Shown: positions 8,905 to 18,960 of the stretch, one piece after another
How the letters are laid out: every line of letters starts with the position of its first letter
How positions within the stretch are numbered: the first letter of the stretch is position 1
Assembly: GCA_946886475.1 (NCBI GenBank)
Contig: CAMPIQ010000002.1
Location: 16,003-80,002, forward strand
From: an uncultured Chitinophagales bacterium
GTDB taxonomy: Bacteria > Bacteroidota > Bacteroidia > Chitinophagales > Chitinophagaceae
Direction: 5' to 3'
DNA: 64,000 nucleotides
Program-made: the position numbers and the translations under genes
Notes under the pieces: model-generated
Told to the model about the DNA's origin: nothing
Seen by the model: the letters and a program-made list of their open reading frames with translations, nothing else
Databases searched by the model: none

Positions 8905-10119
8905 ATGGCCCAGCAAAAACCTTTTGTCAGCACCTCGTTTAGTTATGAAACTTTAGAAGAAACGCTTGACATTAAGCCCAAAGGTGCACAGTTGCAAATC
9001 GGGATCCCTAAGGAGATAGCTTTTCAGGAAAACCGTATTGCGTTAACGCCCGATGCTGTAAGTGTGCTGATCAGCAATGGCCACGAAGTAACCATTGAAC
9101 ATAATGCAGGTGAAGCGGCGCATTTTGCCGACAAGGATTATAGTGAAGCCGGTGCAAGGATTGTATATAACAGGGAAGAAGTTTACAAGGCTCCCATTCT
9201 GGTAAAAAGTGCGCCAGTTGTGGAGGAAGAACTGGTTTTACTCCAGCATAACCAGATGATTGTTTCGCCCATTCATTTAAGTGTGCTCAAAGCGGAGCTG
9301 CTACAGAAAATGATGGACAAAAGGATCACAGCCATTTCATTTGAAAATCTTAAGGACGACAGTGGAACTTATCCCATTGTAAGAAGCATGAGTGAGATAG
9401 CTGGCAGCGCTGTTATGCTGATAGCTGCCCAATATTTAAGTTCTGCCAATCATGGTAAGGGTGTTTTGCTGGGTGGCATTTCCGGTATTGCACCAACTAA
9501 AGTGATCATTATCGGGGCGGGGATTGTAGGAGAATATGCTGCGCGTGCAGCCATTGCACTGGGCGCATCGGTAAAGGTTTTTGATAACAGCGTGTACAGG
9601 CTTAAAAGATTGCAGAATAATATTGGCCATCGTTTATGGACCTCAGTGATAGAGCCGAGGATGCTGGCCAAACAGCTCAAGACCTGCGAAGTGGCTGTGG
9701 GCGCATTGGGTTCTGAAAGCGGCAGAACACCCATTGTTGTTTCTGAAGAAATGGTTAGCAGTATGCGAACCGGCAGTGTGGTGATTGATGTGAGTATTGA
9801 CCGTGGCGGTTGTTTCGAAACCTCAGAGATCACCACGCATGAAAGTCCAATTTATTTAAAATATGGAGTGATCCATTATTGTGTTCCCAATATTCCTTCA
9901 GGTTTTGCAAGAACCGCCTCGCAGGCTATCAGCAATGTACTGATGCCTTTATTGCTTGAAGCAGGCGATGATGGCGGATTTGAAAGAATGGTATGGCACC
10001 AGATACATTTGAGAAGTGGCATCTATATGTTCAAAGGAGCGCTCACCAATTTTTATCTGAGCGAAAGGTTCGGATTAAAATACACCGACCTCAATTTATT
10101 GATCGCCAGCCAGAGATAA
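8905..10119 (+). CDS. ald: alanine dehydrogenase
   Basis: A NAD-dependent alanine dehydrogenase of the AlaDH/PNT family (L-alanine + NAD+ + water to pyruvate + NH4+ + NADH), about 404 residues. The N-terminal catalytic domain includes GIPKEIAFQENRIALTPDAV; the Rossmann segment is IIGAGIVGEYAARAAIALGASVKVFD; the C-terminal part has YCVPNIPSGFARTASQAISN. The ATG at 8905 is preferred over the in-frame TTG at 8896. The N-terminus carries about 30 extra residues compared with short AlaDHs, and the 390-404 tail is slightly extended, as in Bacteroidota copies. A transhydrogenase alpha subunit is less likely because no beta-subunit gene follows. Confidence 0.88.
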   Translation: MAQQKPFVSTSFSYETLEETLDIKPKGAQLQIGIPKEIAFQENRIALTPDAVSVLISNGHEVTIEHNAGEAAHFADKDYSEAGARIVYNREEVYKAPILVKSAPVVEEELVLLQHNQMIVSPIHLSVLKAELLQKMMDKRITAISFENLKDDSGTYPIVRSMSEIAGSAVMLIAAQYLSSANHGKGVLLGGISGIAPTKVIIIGAGIVGEYAARAAIALGASVKVFDNSVYRLKRLQNNIGHRLWTSVIEPRMLAKQLKTCEVAVGALGSESGRTPIVVSEEMVSSMRTGSVVIDVSIDRGGCFETSEITTHESPIYLKYGVIHYCVPNIPSGFARTASQAISNVLMPLLLEAGDDGGFERMVWHQIHLRSGIYMFKGALTNFYLSERFGLKYTDLNLLIASQR

Positions 10120-10154
10120 AAAGGAAGCGCGGGAAAGAGAGCGTGGAAAGAGGC

Positions 10155-10790
10155 TTAAGCTGTTTTCACCGGAGGTTTAAAATCGTGTATGGAAATGATC
10201 TCCTTACAAAACCGGTATTCAACTTCATCATTTGAACATACAAGAACCAGCCGTTCCTTACAATGATCCTCAATCAGGCTGTGATATAATTCAATTCCTT
10301 TCAGGTCAAGATTGCTGCAGGGTTCATCGAGTAAAATAATACCTGCGTCGGAAAATATGGCCTGGGCAAGCTTCACTCTTTGCTTCATTCCTGAGGAAAA
10401 ATAACGGATCTGTTTATTTGCTGAGGCTTCAAGTGCAACTGCTCTAATTATGTTATTGATGTCAAATCCTTTGATAAAAGATTTGAAGCTGGAATGAAAT
10501 CCAAGAAATTCAACCAGTGTCATTTCCTCAATTACATCAAGGTATGGTGAACAGAATGAGATATGACGGTAAGCAGCTTCATTATTTATCAACCCTTCCT
10601 GATTGGAATATTCTATTGAACCTTCATTTATTTCAAGCATACCGGCCACGCATTGCAGCAAGGTGGATTTGCCGGAACCATTGGCGCCGGTAATGGCATA
10701 TGCTGTTCCTGCATTAAAGCTTAGATCTGCATTCCGGAAAATCCACTCGCGGCTGAATCTCTTCCCGGCGCCGCTAAGCCTGATCTTCAT
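10155..10790 (-). CDS. ABC transporter ATP-binding protein (orphan)
   Basis: A 211-residue ATPase with Walker A GANGSGKST, the signature region FSSGMKQRVKL (a variant of LSGGQ) and Walker B IILLDEPCSNLD. The short length and the FSSGM signature resemble exporter-type ATPases such as CcmA. No permease gene is adjacent. Two starts are possible, 10799 and 10790; both overlap the end of lpxA (stop at 10774), so translation is probably coupled. Its position as third gene of the lpxC/fabZ-lpxA operon suggests an envelope role, but the substrate is unknown. Confidence 0.85.
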   Translation of the reverse strand: MKIRLSGAGKRFSREWIFRNADLSFNAGTAYAITGANGSGKSTLLQCVAGMLEINEGSIEYSNQEGLINNEAAYRHISFCSPYLDVIEEMTLVEFLGFHSSFKSFIKGFDINNIIRAVALEASANKQIRYFSSGMKQRVKLAQAIFSDAGIILLDEPCSNLDLKGIELYHSLIEDHCKERLVLVCSNDEVEYRFCKEIISIHDFKPPVKTA

Positions 10791-11577
10791 CCGTATCATT
10801 TTTGGAAAAACGTCTGATCACACCAATCTTGGAAGCCTGAATAAATTGAAGGATCTCGGTTTTGATATCGCTGTCCGGTATTTTTTCTTTTACCAGGTTG
10901 ATACCAGATTTGGTACTGTGGTTGCCAACAAAAAGCATATGGTAGATCTGTGAAATAGTTTCGATCTGGTGATGGGGGAAGTTCCGGCGGTGCAATCCAA
11001 CAACATTTATTCCCATATAACTAATGGGTTCCCGTGCTGCTTTTACAAATGGAGGAACATCTTTTCTGATCGCGCTTTGGCCGCCTACATAGGCATGCTT
11101 GCCAATTCTTGTAAACTGCTGAACACCACAAAGTCCGCCAATGATGGCATAATCTCCTACTTCAACATGTCCTGCCAGCTGAACTCCATTGGCCAGGATC
11201 ACATGATCACCTACTATGCAATCATGTGCCACATGGGAATAAGCCATCAGCAGGCAATGATTACCAATAACGGTTTTCCATTTATCTTTTGTTCCCCTGT
11301 TTACCGTAACGCATTCTCTTATTGTGGTATAGTCGCCAATTTCAACCAGGGTTTCTTCGCCTACATATTTAAGGTCCTGGGGAATAGCACCAATAACACT
11401 ACCGGGGTAAATAAAACAGGATTTTCCTATTCTGCTGTAAGCCATGATCACTGCATTGGACATAATGTGGGTGTCATCTCCAATTACCACGTTGTCATTG
11501 ATCACAGCAAAAGGTTCAACAATTACGTTTGCGCCAAGCCTAGCATTAGGATGAATAGATGCCAGCGGTGAGATCAT
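10774..11577 (-). CDS. lpxA: acyl-[ACP]--UDP-N-acetylglucosamine O-acyltransferase
   Basis: LpxA performs the first step of lipid A synthesis, placing a 3-hydroxyacyl chain on UDP-GlcNAc in the cytoplasm. The 267-residue sequence shows hexapeptide repeats through the first 190 residues (for example IGDDTHIMSNAVI, IGDYTTIRECVTVNRG) and the catalytic-His region AYSHVAHDCIVGDHVI. The C-terminal helical domain follows from FVKAAREPISYMGINVVGL. Length is standard. Its ATG overlaps the stop of the lpxC-fabZ gene by 4 nt (ATGA), so the two are translationally coupled, and its own end overlaps the ABC ATPase. Confidence 0.96.
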   Translation of the reverse strand: MISPLASIHPNARLGANVIVEPFAVINDNVVIGDDTHIMSNAVIMAYSRIGKSCFIYPGSVIGAIPQDLKYVGEETLVEIGDYTTIRECVTVNRGTKDKWKTVIGNHCLLMAYSHVAHDCIVGDHVILANGVQLAGHVEVGDYAIIGGLCGVQQFTRIGKHAYVGGQSAIRKDVPPFVKAAREPISYMGINVVGLHRRNFPHHQIETISQIYHMLFVGNHSTKSGINLVKEKIPDSDIKTEILQFIQASKIGVIRRFSKNDTDEDQA

Positions 11578-12995
11578 GATTTTACTTTAGGTTTCTTTAC
11601 AATTTGAGCTACTAAATCGGCTTCGGCTACAATTTTGTCGCCTACAAAAATAGTTCCTTTCATTTCACAAATGCCGCGCCTTACCGGATTCATTAACTCC
11701 ATTTTGAGTATCAGTGTATCTCCCGGAACAACTTTATTTTTGAATTTACAATTATCGATCTTTAAAAAATAGGTATCATAATCATGGTCAGGATCTGCCG
11801 GTATTGTCAGAATGCCACCACATTGGGCAAGGGCTTCCACCTGAAGCACGCCGGGCATAACGCAATTACCGGGAAAATGTCCCTGGAAGAACGGTTCATT
11901 ATAGGTTACATTTTTTACGGCGATGATCTGCTTCTCGGAGATCTCAATGATCTTATCGATCAACAGGAAGGGATACCGGTGGGGAAGCTTTTTTTCGATA
12001 GCATGGATATCAAAAACAGGCGGTTTGTTGGGATCGTACCTGGGTATCTGATGTTTGTTTTTTTGTTTTTTCAAATGTTCCTTGATCTTTCTTGCAAAAG
12101 CCACATTGCTTGAATGTCCGGGCCTGTTGGCTATGATGTGTGCTTTGAATGGAATGCCAACCAGGGCAAGGTCACCAACTACATCCAGCAGTTTATGTCT
12201 GGCGGGTTCATTCGGAAAACGGAGATCCAGGTTATTAAGGATGCCGCCTTCATTTACTTTTACATTTTCTTTTTTGAAAACCTTGGCTATACGTTTTACC
12301 TGTTCTTCGCTTACTTCTTTATCAACCACCACTATGGCATTATTGATATCGCCACCTTTAATAAGGTTATGGTCGATAAGGTATTCCAGTTCATGAAAAA
12401 AACAAAAGGTTCTGCAGGGGGCGATCTGTTTGTTGAAATACGAGAGATCTTTGAGGTCTGCATGTTGGGTTCCCAATACAGGGGAATTAAAATCTATCAG
12501 GGTATTTATCCTGTATTCCTGTGAAGGAAGGGCAACCATCTCAACCTTTTTTTCTTCGTCAACAAAGCTGATATTGTGCTCCAGGGTGTAATATATTTTT
12601 GGAGCATCCTGCTTTTGCACGCCTGCTTTCTGAATGATTTCAATAAAAGGTTCAGAACTGCCGTCCAGTATGGGAACTTCTTCAGCATTGATCTCGATCA
12701 GGGCATTGTCAATCAGGTTGCCCACAAGTGCGGCCATCAGGTGTTCAATAGTTCCGATCCTTGCTCCATTGGCCTCTATTGTAGTGCTCCTGGTGGTCTC
12801 CACCACGTTATCAACATCCGCTTTAACCGTTGGTTTCCCTTCAAGGTCTATCCTTTTAAATACAATACCTGTATTAGGTTCGGCAGGTTTTAACTTTATG
12901 TCAACAGTCTGCCCGGTGTGAATACCAACGCCGCTAATACTGATCTCGGATGCCAGGGTGTGCTGAAAATCAGAGCAATTTTTATTCAACTGCAT
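11574..12995 (-). CDS. lpxC-fabZ: bifunctional LpxC deacetylase / FabZ dehydratase
   Basis: A fusion of two enzymes in 473 residues. The N-terminal 310 residues are LpxC (UDP-3-O-acyl-GlcNAc deacetylase), with GVGIHTGQ, the zinc-ligand helix TIEHLMAAL and RPGHSSNVAFAR. The C-terminal 150 residues are FabZ (3-hydroxyacyl-ACP dehydratase), with the catalytic His in LPHRYPFLLIDKI and Glu in GVLQVEALAQCGG. This fusion is typical of the Bacteroidota and joins the committed lipid A step to the enzyme that competes for the same hydroxyacyl-ACP. It is the first gene of the minus-strand operon with lpxA. The upstream motif TACTTTCG is one base off the TAnnTTTG promoter consensus. Confidence 0.96.
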   Translation of the reverse strand: MQLNKNCSDFQHTLASEISISGVGIHTGQTVDIKLKPAEPNTGIVFKRIDLEGKPTVKADVDNVVETTRSTTIEANGARIGTIEHLMAALVGNLIDNALIEINAEEVPILDGSSEPFIEIIQKAGVQKQDAPKIYYTLEHNISFVDEEKKVEMVALPSQEYRINTLIDFNSPVLGTQHADLKDLSYFNKQIAPCRTFCFFHELEYLIDHNLIKGGDINNAIVVVDKEVSEEQVKRIAKVFKKENVKVNEGGILNNLDLRFPNEPARHKLLDVVGDLALVGIPFKAHIIANRPGHSSNVAFARKIKEHLKKQKNKHQIPRYDPNKPPVFDIHAIEKKLPHRYPFLLIDKIIEISEKQIIAVKNVTYNEPFFQGHFPGNCVMPGVLQVEALAQCGGILTIPADPDHDYDTYFLKIDNCKFKNKVVPGDTLILKMELMNPVRRGICEMKGTIFVGDKIVAEADLVAQIVKKPKVKS

Positions 12996-13050
12996 TTGGC
13001 GAAAGTAATAAATATGACGAAAGTGTGAATGCTGTTGCCTGTTTAGCGCT

Positions 13051-13058
13051 TATTTTTG
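13051..13058 (+). promoter_or_regulatory. TAnnTTTG promoter element for AraC-type regulator
   Basis: TATTTTTG is an exact match, with 6 nt to the preferred ATG at 13065. The TTG inside this motif is also the first codon of a slightly longer open frame, which is therefore unlikely to be the true start. Confidence 0.5.
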
Positions 13059-13064
13059 CAGCTA

Positions 13065-13997
13065 ATGCGGCATTTAGTCATTTCTTGCGATTTTCAACCA
13101 GAGCAGGTAGGTATCCAAACCGAGCTGCTTCATGAAGCAACGAGCCAGATTCCCGGTTCGGTGTCGTATGCCATTAAAAGGTTTGCCCGACCTCCCAACT
13201 GGATGGCCGAGGACGTAGGGATGATCCATTATCATTATTTTCCGCAGGATACTGCTTCCAATAAACTGGAATTAAAATTCTGTTCTATCGGTAATATGTA
13301 TTGCCGCAGAGATCAAAAAGAATGCGACCAGTGCCGTTCCAATGCTTCGCATAACTGCGCCTCAAAGGTGGAAAGTGTGGATTTTATCAGTTTCAGCTTT
13401 TCATCAATGCTGCTTGGACAGTTTGTAAAGGAAAGGATCAGCTCCAATTCGTTATGTGATGAAGTACTTTCATTTAGTCATGAGCAGTCCTTTTCCAGAA
13501 CCCTTAGCATTTGCAGCAGAACGAGAATGGTGCTTGAAGGACTTTTAAATCATAATTATTCAGGCAATCTTGAAAATATTTTCATTAATGCGCAAACCCA
13601 GATGCTTTTATTATATAGCCTGGATTGCATGGATGAAAAACAGATAGATGTAATTACGTGTAAGTTCCTGTCCAATGAACCTGACCGCGAAAAAGTGACC
13701 AGAGCGCGGGAAGTTTTATTGCAACATATTGGTGAACCTATTACCATAAAGGAATTAAGCAGGAAGGTAGCTATGAATGAGTGTTACCTTAAGAAGGGGT
13801 TTAAAGAAATGTTTGGAACAACCATTTTTGATTTTTATCAAACCCAGAGAATGGAACATGCCAAATACCTTCTTTATGAAAAAGGCATGACAGTAACTGA
13901 GGTTTCCGTTATGCTGGGCTATTCATCCATTTCTCATTTTTCTACTGCATTTAAAAAACACACAGGTTTGAAACCCTGCGAGCTCTTATTACGTTAA
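13065..13997 (+). CDS. AraC-family transcriptional regulator with Cys-rich sensor region
   Basis: A 310-residue regulator. The C-terminal 100 residues form a paired helix-turn-helix: first motif ITIKELSRKVAMNECYLKKGF, second motif MTVTEVSVMLGYSSISHFSTAFKKHTGLKPCE. The N-terminal part is not a cupin of sugar type. It contains five cysteines at 73, 80, 87, 90 and 98 (C-X6-C-X6-C-X2-C-X7-C) with HYH at 55-57, which looks like a metal or Fe-S binding site. The overall plan resembles PchR-like iron regulators. A His-rich membrane protein gene follows in the same direction about 120 bp downstream, so metal-responsive control of that gene is a reasonable inference. Confidence 0.88.
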   Translation: MRHLVISCDFQPEQVGIQTELLHEATSQIPGSVSYAIKRFARPPNWMAEDVGMIHYHYFPQDTASNKLELKFCSIGNMYCRRDQKECDQCRSNASHNCASKVESVDFISFSFSSMLLGQFVKERISSNSLCDEVLSFSHEQSFSRTLSICSRTRMVLEGLLNHNYSGNLENIFINAQTQMLLLYSLDCMDEKQIDVITCKFLSNEPDREKVTRAREVLLQHIGEPITIKELSRKVAMNECYLKKGFKEMFGTTIFDFYQTQRMEHAKYLLYEKGMTVTEVSVMLGYSSISHFSTAFKKHTGLKPCELLLR

Positions 13998-14114
13998 TTT
14001 TTTCAAACAGAATTCTTTGAATAATAAAATATGTCTTGCAGCAAATGTCCTGACCTTTCCTTCGCCAGGATGTGTTGCTGACCTGAATTTTTACTTTGAC
14101 TTTTGAATTTTTCC

Positions 14115-14732
14115 ATGCTTAGTGTAATTGCCGGTACCGTTTTACTTGCCATAGTTCATGCCCTTATTCCCAACCACTGGTTGCCATTGGTAGCTGTGGC
14201 CCGTGCGGAACAATGGAAAATGAAAGATGTGACCATGATCACCTTTATTTCAGCACTGGCGCATGTACTGGGTACCGTGGCATTAGGTCTGGTGCTGGGT
14301 TATATAGGCAAGGAGCTGGAAGAAAAATATGGAACGGCCATTAATGTGGCAGCTTCAGTATTACTGATCATTTTCGGATTGATCTATTATACGGTAAACC
14401 TTCCCCATCACCATCATAGCGGACAGAAAGATGTAGTGAAATACAAGAGAAGCAAGCGTAAATGGATCATGATATTTATTGTTATGATGTTCCTTTCTCC
14501 ATGCCTGGAAGTGGAAAGTCTTTTTCTTTCCGCAGGGGCCTATGGTATGGGTGTGGTTATCCTGCTGTCGGTGATCTACGCTATAGTCAGCATCAGTGGA
14601 ATTCTGTTGCTGGTGACCCTCGGTCATAGAGGTGTGAATCTTTTAAGTGCCCAGTTCATTGAGCACAATGAAAAGAAAATTAGCGGGATAGTATTGATAG
14701 TGGTGGGTATCGTATCATTCTTTTTGCATTAA
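14115..14732 (+). CDS. multi-pass membrane protein, possible NicO/UreH-like metal transporter
   Basis: A 205-residue protein with about six hydrophobic helices. Helix 1 reads VLLAIVHALIPNHWLPLVAV and helix 2 has ISALAHVLGT, so both place His inside the membrane. A cytoplasmic or periplasmic loop holds the His-run PHHHHSGQK. A later helix contains SPCLEVESLFLSAGAYG. This pattern of membrane His residues plus a His-rich loop is like the NicO/UreH/RcnA group of nickel-cobalt transporters, although the canonical HX4D is not clearly present. ATG 14115 is preferred over TTG 14103. It follows the Cys-rich AraC regulator. The transport role is inferred. Confidence 0.65.
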   Translation: MLSVIAGTVLLAIVHALIPNHWLPLVAVARAEQWKMKDVTMITFISALAHVLGTVALGLVLGYIGKELEEKYGTAINVAASVLLIIFGLIYYTVNLPHHHHSGQKDVVKYKRSKRKWIMIFIVMMFLSPCLEVESLFLSAGAYGMGVVILLSVIYAIVSISGILLLVTLGHRGVNLLSAQFIEHNEKKISGIVLIVVGIVSFFLH

Positions 14733-14767
14733 ATGATCATGGATGATACCATTCATCGCCTCCTTTT

Positions 14768-15481
14768 CTAAACAATTCTTTTGGTATTCAGGGATCTGAT
14801 CCATTTGTGCTTCTTACAAACAGAACATTTATGCATGGGCCCAGGGGTCAATTCAGCCGTATTGCCGCAATTGGAACAGGAATAAGTTCCTGCCGCATCA
14901 ATTTGCTGTGATCGTTGTTCAAACAATTCCGGAAGAATGGGCAAACCATATTTTACCTGTTGATCAGGATAATAAAAAATACTCAGGTTGCCGGTGGTTT
15001 CTATATAGGCTTTTTCCACCTGCCCCAGGTGACTGATACTTTCCATTCTTAATTCTGCAAAGAATTCATCCTGTGCCAGCGATTCTTTTTCAAAGTTCTC
15101 AATGGCAAATCTTCCTCCGGAGATCAGGCATACCGGTTTGCCTTCTATAACGTGTTCCAGTTTTTTGTTTTTCCCTACAAAATAATTTACCAGTTTATAC
15201 AATACCACCACCATTGTAAATACTATGAATGCGGGAAGCAGTCCTACATCTTTATAAAACATAGGATCGCCTGCTGCAGAACCCAAACCTATGATCACTA
15301 CCAGTTCAAAAACGGAAAGCTGCTTTACGCCTCTTTTGCCAAGCAGCTTCAATGCGGTAAGCAACAGGATGAACATGATAATGGTCCGGAAAAATGTTTC
15401 AAAGAGGAAGCTCCACTCTTCATCACCCAGTAAAAGCTGCTTCCAGTTAAAATTCAAAACCTGCAGCAGTTTGTTCGTCAT
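14768..15481 (-). CDS. DUF421 membrane protein with C-terminal zinc ribbon
   Basis: A 237-residue protein of the DUF421 (YetF/YcaP-like) family. Three transmembrane helices lie in residues 25-115, followed by the soluble domain that starts at VIEGKPVCLISGGRF and includes AELRMESISHLGQVEKAYIE. After the domain ends there is an added rubredoxin-like ribbon with two CXXC knuckles (CSNCG and CSVCK, residues about 203-225), which most DUF421 proteins lack. The function is unknown; Bacillus relatives affect spore or membrane properties. The gene is transcribed toward the membrane-protein gene at 14115 and follows hemL in the same direction with a 36-bp gap. Confidence 0.82.
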   Translation of the reverse strand: MTNKLLQVLNFNWKQLLLGDEEWSFLFETFFRTIIMFILLLTALKLLGKRGVKQLSVFELVVIIGLGSAAGDPMFYKDVGLLPAFIVFTMVVVLYKLVNYFVGKNKKLEHVIEGKPVCLISGGRFAIENFEKESLAQDEFFAELRMESISHLGQVEKAYIETTGNLSIFYYPDQQVKYGLPILPELFEQRSQQIDAAGTYSCSNCGNTAELTPGPMHKCSVCKKHKWIRSLNTKRIV

Positions 15482-15517
15482 TTGATGAAATTAATAAATT
15501 GAACAGTACCTGCGAAA

Positions 15518-16807
15518 TCAAATGATCTGTTCCATACTTTGTTTTACGGCATCAATGGTTTGTTCGATATCGTTATTGCTTAATGCATTTGAAAGGAACC
15601 ATGTTTCAAAAGCAGATGGAGGAAGATAGATCCCCTTATCCAGCATAGCATGGAAAAATTTATTGAACAATGCATTGTTGGCGGAGGAAGCCGAAGCGAA
15701 GTCTGTTACAGGCTTATCACTGAAATGGACCGAGATCATTGAACCGAGGTGGTTGATCACATATGGAGTATGGAATGTATCAAGTACCTGTTTCAGACCC
15801 TGTGCAAGCTGATTCCCTTTTTTCTCCAGTTCTGTATAGATGTTTGGGTTTTCATTCAGATGTTGCAGGAGTGTATAGCCTGCTATCATGGCCAGTGGGT
15901 TACCGCTAAGCGTTCCGGCCTGATATACATTTCCCAGCGGTGCAATATGTTTCATGATCTCAAGCTTTCCTCCAAATGCACCCACAGGCATTCCGGCACC
16001 AATCACTTTGCCATAGGTAACCAGATCGGCATCGATCTTTAATCTTTCCTGTGCACCGCCCTTTGATAAACGGAATCCTGTCATCACTTCATCAAAAATG
16101 AAAACAATATTTTCTTTTGTGCAAAGTTTTCTGAGGCCTTCAAGAAATCCCGGTTGCGGAAGTATGCAACCCATGTTGCCTGCCACGGGTTCAATGATAA
16201 TTGCTGCTATTTCATTTTTGTTTTCGTTTACCAGTTTTTCTACGGCCTCAAGATCATTATAAGGTGCTGTAAAAGTATCCTGAGAAACACCTGATGTTAC
16301 ACCTGGTACGGCCTGGATGTTAAATGTAGCTACACCGCTTCCTGCTTTTACCAGAAAAGAATCCGCATGTCCGTGATAACAGCCTTCAAATTTTATGATC
16401 CTGTTTTTGCCTGTATATCCTCTTGCAAGTCTTATAGCACTCATGCAGGCTTCAGTGCCACTGCTAACCATCCTGATCAGGTCAACATTTGGAACCATGC
16501 TTTTCACCAGTTCAGCCATATCCACTTCCAGTTCTGTTGGCGCTCCAAATGAAGTTGAATCCATAGCTTTTTTCTGAATGGCTTCAACCACCGGATCAAA
16601 AGCGTGTCCAAGTATCATGGGTCCCCATGAATTGATATAATCAATATACCGGTTACCGTCAACATCAAATAGATAGGCACCCTTTGCTTTTTCAAAAAAA
16701 ACAGGTGTACCACCAACACTTTTAAATGCCCTTACCGGAGAATTCACGCCACCGGGTATAGAGGATTGAGCGCGGTTGAAAAGCTTTACACTGTTGTTAT
16801 TGGTCAT
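15518..16807 (-). CDS. hemL: glutamate-1-semialdehyde 2,1-aminomutase
   Basis: A PLP-dependent class III aminotransferase that converts glutamate-1-semialdehyde to 5-aminolevulinate, the second C5 step after HemA. In 429 residues it shows [25 protein letters not shown], the aspartate segment FDEVMTGFR and the PLP lysine in [18 protein letters not shown]. Length is normal. It is the last gene of the minus-strand haem operon. A 7-bp-period array fills the gap to hemB. Confidence 0.96.
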   Translation of the reverse strand: MTNNNSVKLFNRAQSSIPGGVNSPVRAFKSVGGTPVFFEKAKGAYLFDVDGNRYIDYINSWGPMILGHAFDPVVEAIQKKAMDSTSFGAPTELEVDMAELVKSMVPNVDLIRMVSSGTEACMSAIRLARGYTGKNRIIKFEGCYHGHADSFLVKAGSGVATFNIQAVPGVTSGVSQDTFTAPYNDLEAVEKLVNENKNEIAAIIIEPVAGNMGCILPQPGFLEGLRKLCTKENIVFIFDEVMTGFRLSKGGAQERLKIDADLVTYGKVIGAGMPVGAFGGKLEIMKHIAPLGNVYQAGTLSGNPLAMIAGYTLLQHLNENPNIYTELEKKGNQLAQGLKQVLDTFHTPYVINHLGSMISVHFSDKPVTDFASASSANNALFNKFFHAMLDKGIYLPPSAFETWFLSNALSNNDIEQTIDAVKQSMEQII

Positions 16808-16827
16808 TGTGAAAAGTTGAAATTATA

Positions 16828-17845
<1,018 letters not shown>

Positions 17846-17880
17846 TTAAAGTTCAAAGTTCAAAATTAAAAAATGGAAAA
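17846..17880. repeat. 7-bp-period array, TTCAAAG/TGGAAAA type, hemF-hemB junction
   Basis: Five in-phase units (TTAAAGT, TCAAAGT, TCAAAAT, TAAAAAA, TGGAAAA) begin 3 bp before the hemB start codon (minus strand). The array passes from a TTCAAAG-type unit to a GAAAATG-type unit without loss of phase. Confidence 0.75.
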
Positions 17881-17943
17881 TGGGCGCTCAGCAAATTCAA
17901 ATAACTTTTGAAGTTTACGTTTTTTGCATTTTACATTGTTCAT

Positions 17944-18873
17944 TTACCCAACCCATTCCCTGGGCTCTAAACAAACCTGAAGAAGCATATCTTCTTTCGA
18001 ACCCTTTTCAGGCTGGTAGTTATATTCAAAGCGCACCGTTGGCGGCAGACTCATTAAGATGCTTTCAATTCTGCCGTTTGTTTTCAATCCAAATAAAGTT
18101 CCGCGGTCATGCACCAGGTTAAATTCAACATACCTTCCTCTTCTTATCTCCTGCCAGTGTTTGTTTTCTTTAGTATAAGGCATGTCCTTTCTTTTTTCTA
18201 CAATAGGAATATACGCGGCTGTGAAGGCATCACCGCAGGCTTTTCCAAAATTCATCCAGAATTCCGGTTCTTTCCCGTGGCCTTCCTGCGTGGATAGCCT
18301 TCCCTGGTAATCATAAAAAATCCCTCCTATTCCTCTTCGCTCATTATTGCGGTGATAGTTCACGAAATAATTATCACATTCCTGTTTAAATAAGTGATAA
18401 AAGGATGGATCAAACTGATCGCAGACATTTTTGTAAGTGCCATGAAAATGTCTTGCGTCTTCTTCAAACAAATAGTAGGGGGTAAGGTCTGTTCCACCTC
18501 CAAACCAACGGTCAATAATCTCACCTTTCTCATTATACAGCTCAAACATCCTGTAATTACAGTGCACAGTAGGTACAAATGGATTTACAGGATGAAGGAC
18601 CAGCGACAATCCGCAGGCAAACCATCTGGCACCATTGATCTTCAGCTGTGTTCTCATAGCATCAGTCACCTCACCAAACACCACAGATGTATTAACCCCG
18701 CCTTTCTCAAAAACATTTCCATTGGCTATTACCCTGGTTCTTCCTCCGCCACCTTCCGCCCTTTCCCATTTGTCCTCCTCGAACATGGCCTTTCCATCCG
18801 CTTTTTCCAAAGCCTTGCAAATGCTGTCCTGAAGTGTATGAATATATTCTACCCAATACTTTTTAATATCCAT
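17944..18873 (-). CDS. hemF: oxygen-dependent coproporphyrinogen III oxidase
   Basis: Oxidatively decarboxylates two propionates of coproporphyrinogen III using O2. The 309-residue sequence contains the family signature region NPFVPTVHCNYRMFEL, WFGGGTDLTPYYLFEEDA, RRGIGGIFYDY and the C-terminal RRGRYVEFNLVHDRGTLFGL. Length is standard. The oxygen-requiring enzyme, with no hemN visible in the window, suggests an aerobic lifestyle. It lies between hemE and hemB in the operon. Confidence 0.96.
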   Translation of the reverse strand: MDIKKYWVEYIHTLQDSICKALEKADGKAMFEEDKWERAEGGGGRTRVIANGNVFEKGGVNTSVVFGEVTDAMRTQLKINGARWFACGLSLVLHPVNPFVPTVHCNYRMFELYNEKGEIIDRWFGGGTDLTPYYLFEEDARHFHGTYKNVCDQFDPSFYHLFKQECDNYFVNYHRNNERRGIGGIFYDYQGRLSTQEGHGKEPEFWMNFGKACGDAFTAAYIPIVEKRKDMPYTKENKHWQEIRRGRYVEFNLVHDRGTLFGLKTNGRIESILMSLPPTVRFEYNYQPEKGSKEDMLLQVCLEPREWVG

Positions 18874-18960
18874 CAGACCGTCTTTTTATAAATGCATCGG
18901 TTAATATGTATTGATTTTTTCATGTGGTATAATCATGTATTTATGACCTCAGTTCCCCCT

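Noticed and set aside
10120..10154. Purine-rich repeat between ald and the ABC ATPase gene
   Set aside because: The apparent 14-bp period matches only about 9 of 14 positions, too weak to count as a heptamer array.
10969..11571. 200-residue plus-strand open frame
   Set aside because: It is antisense to lpxA, whose motifs and operon position are clear; composition is unusual (many Asn, Ile, Cys).
18394..18891. 165-residue plus-strand open frame
   Set aside because: It is antisense to hemF.
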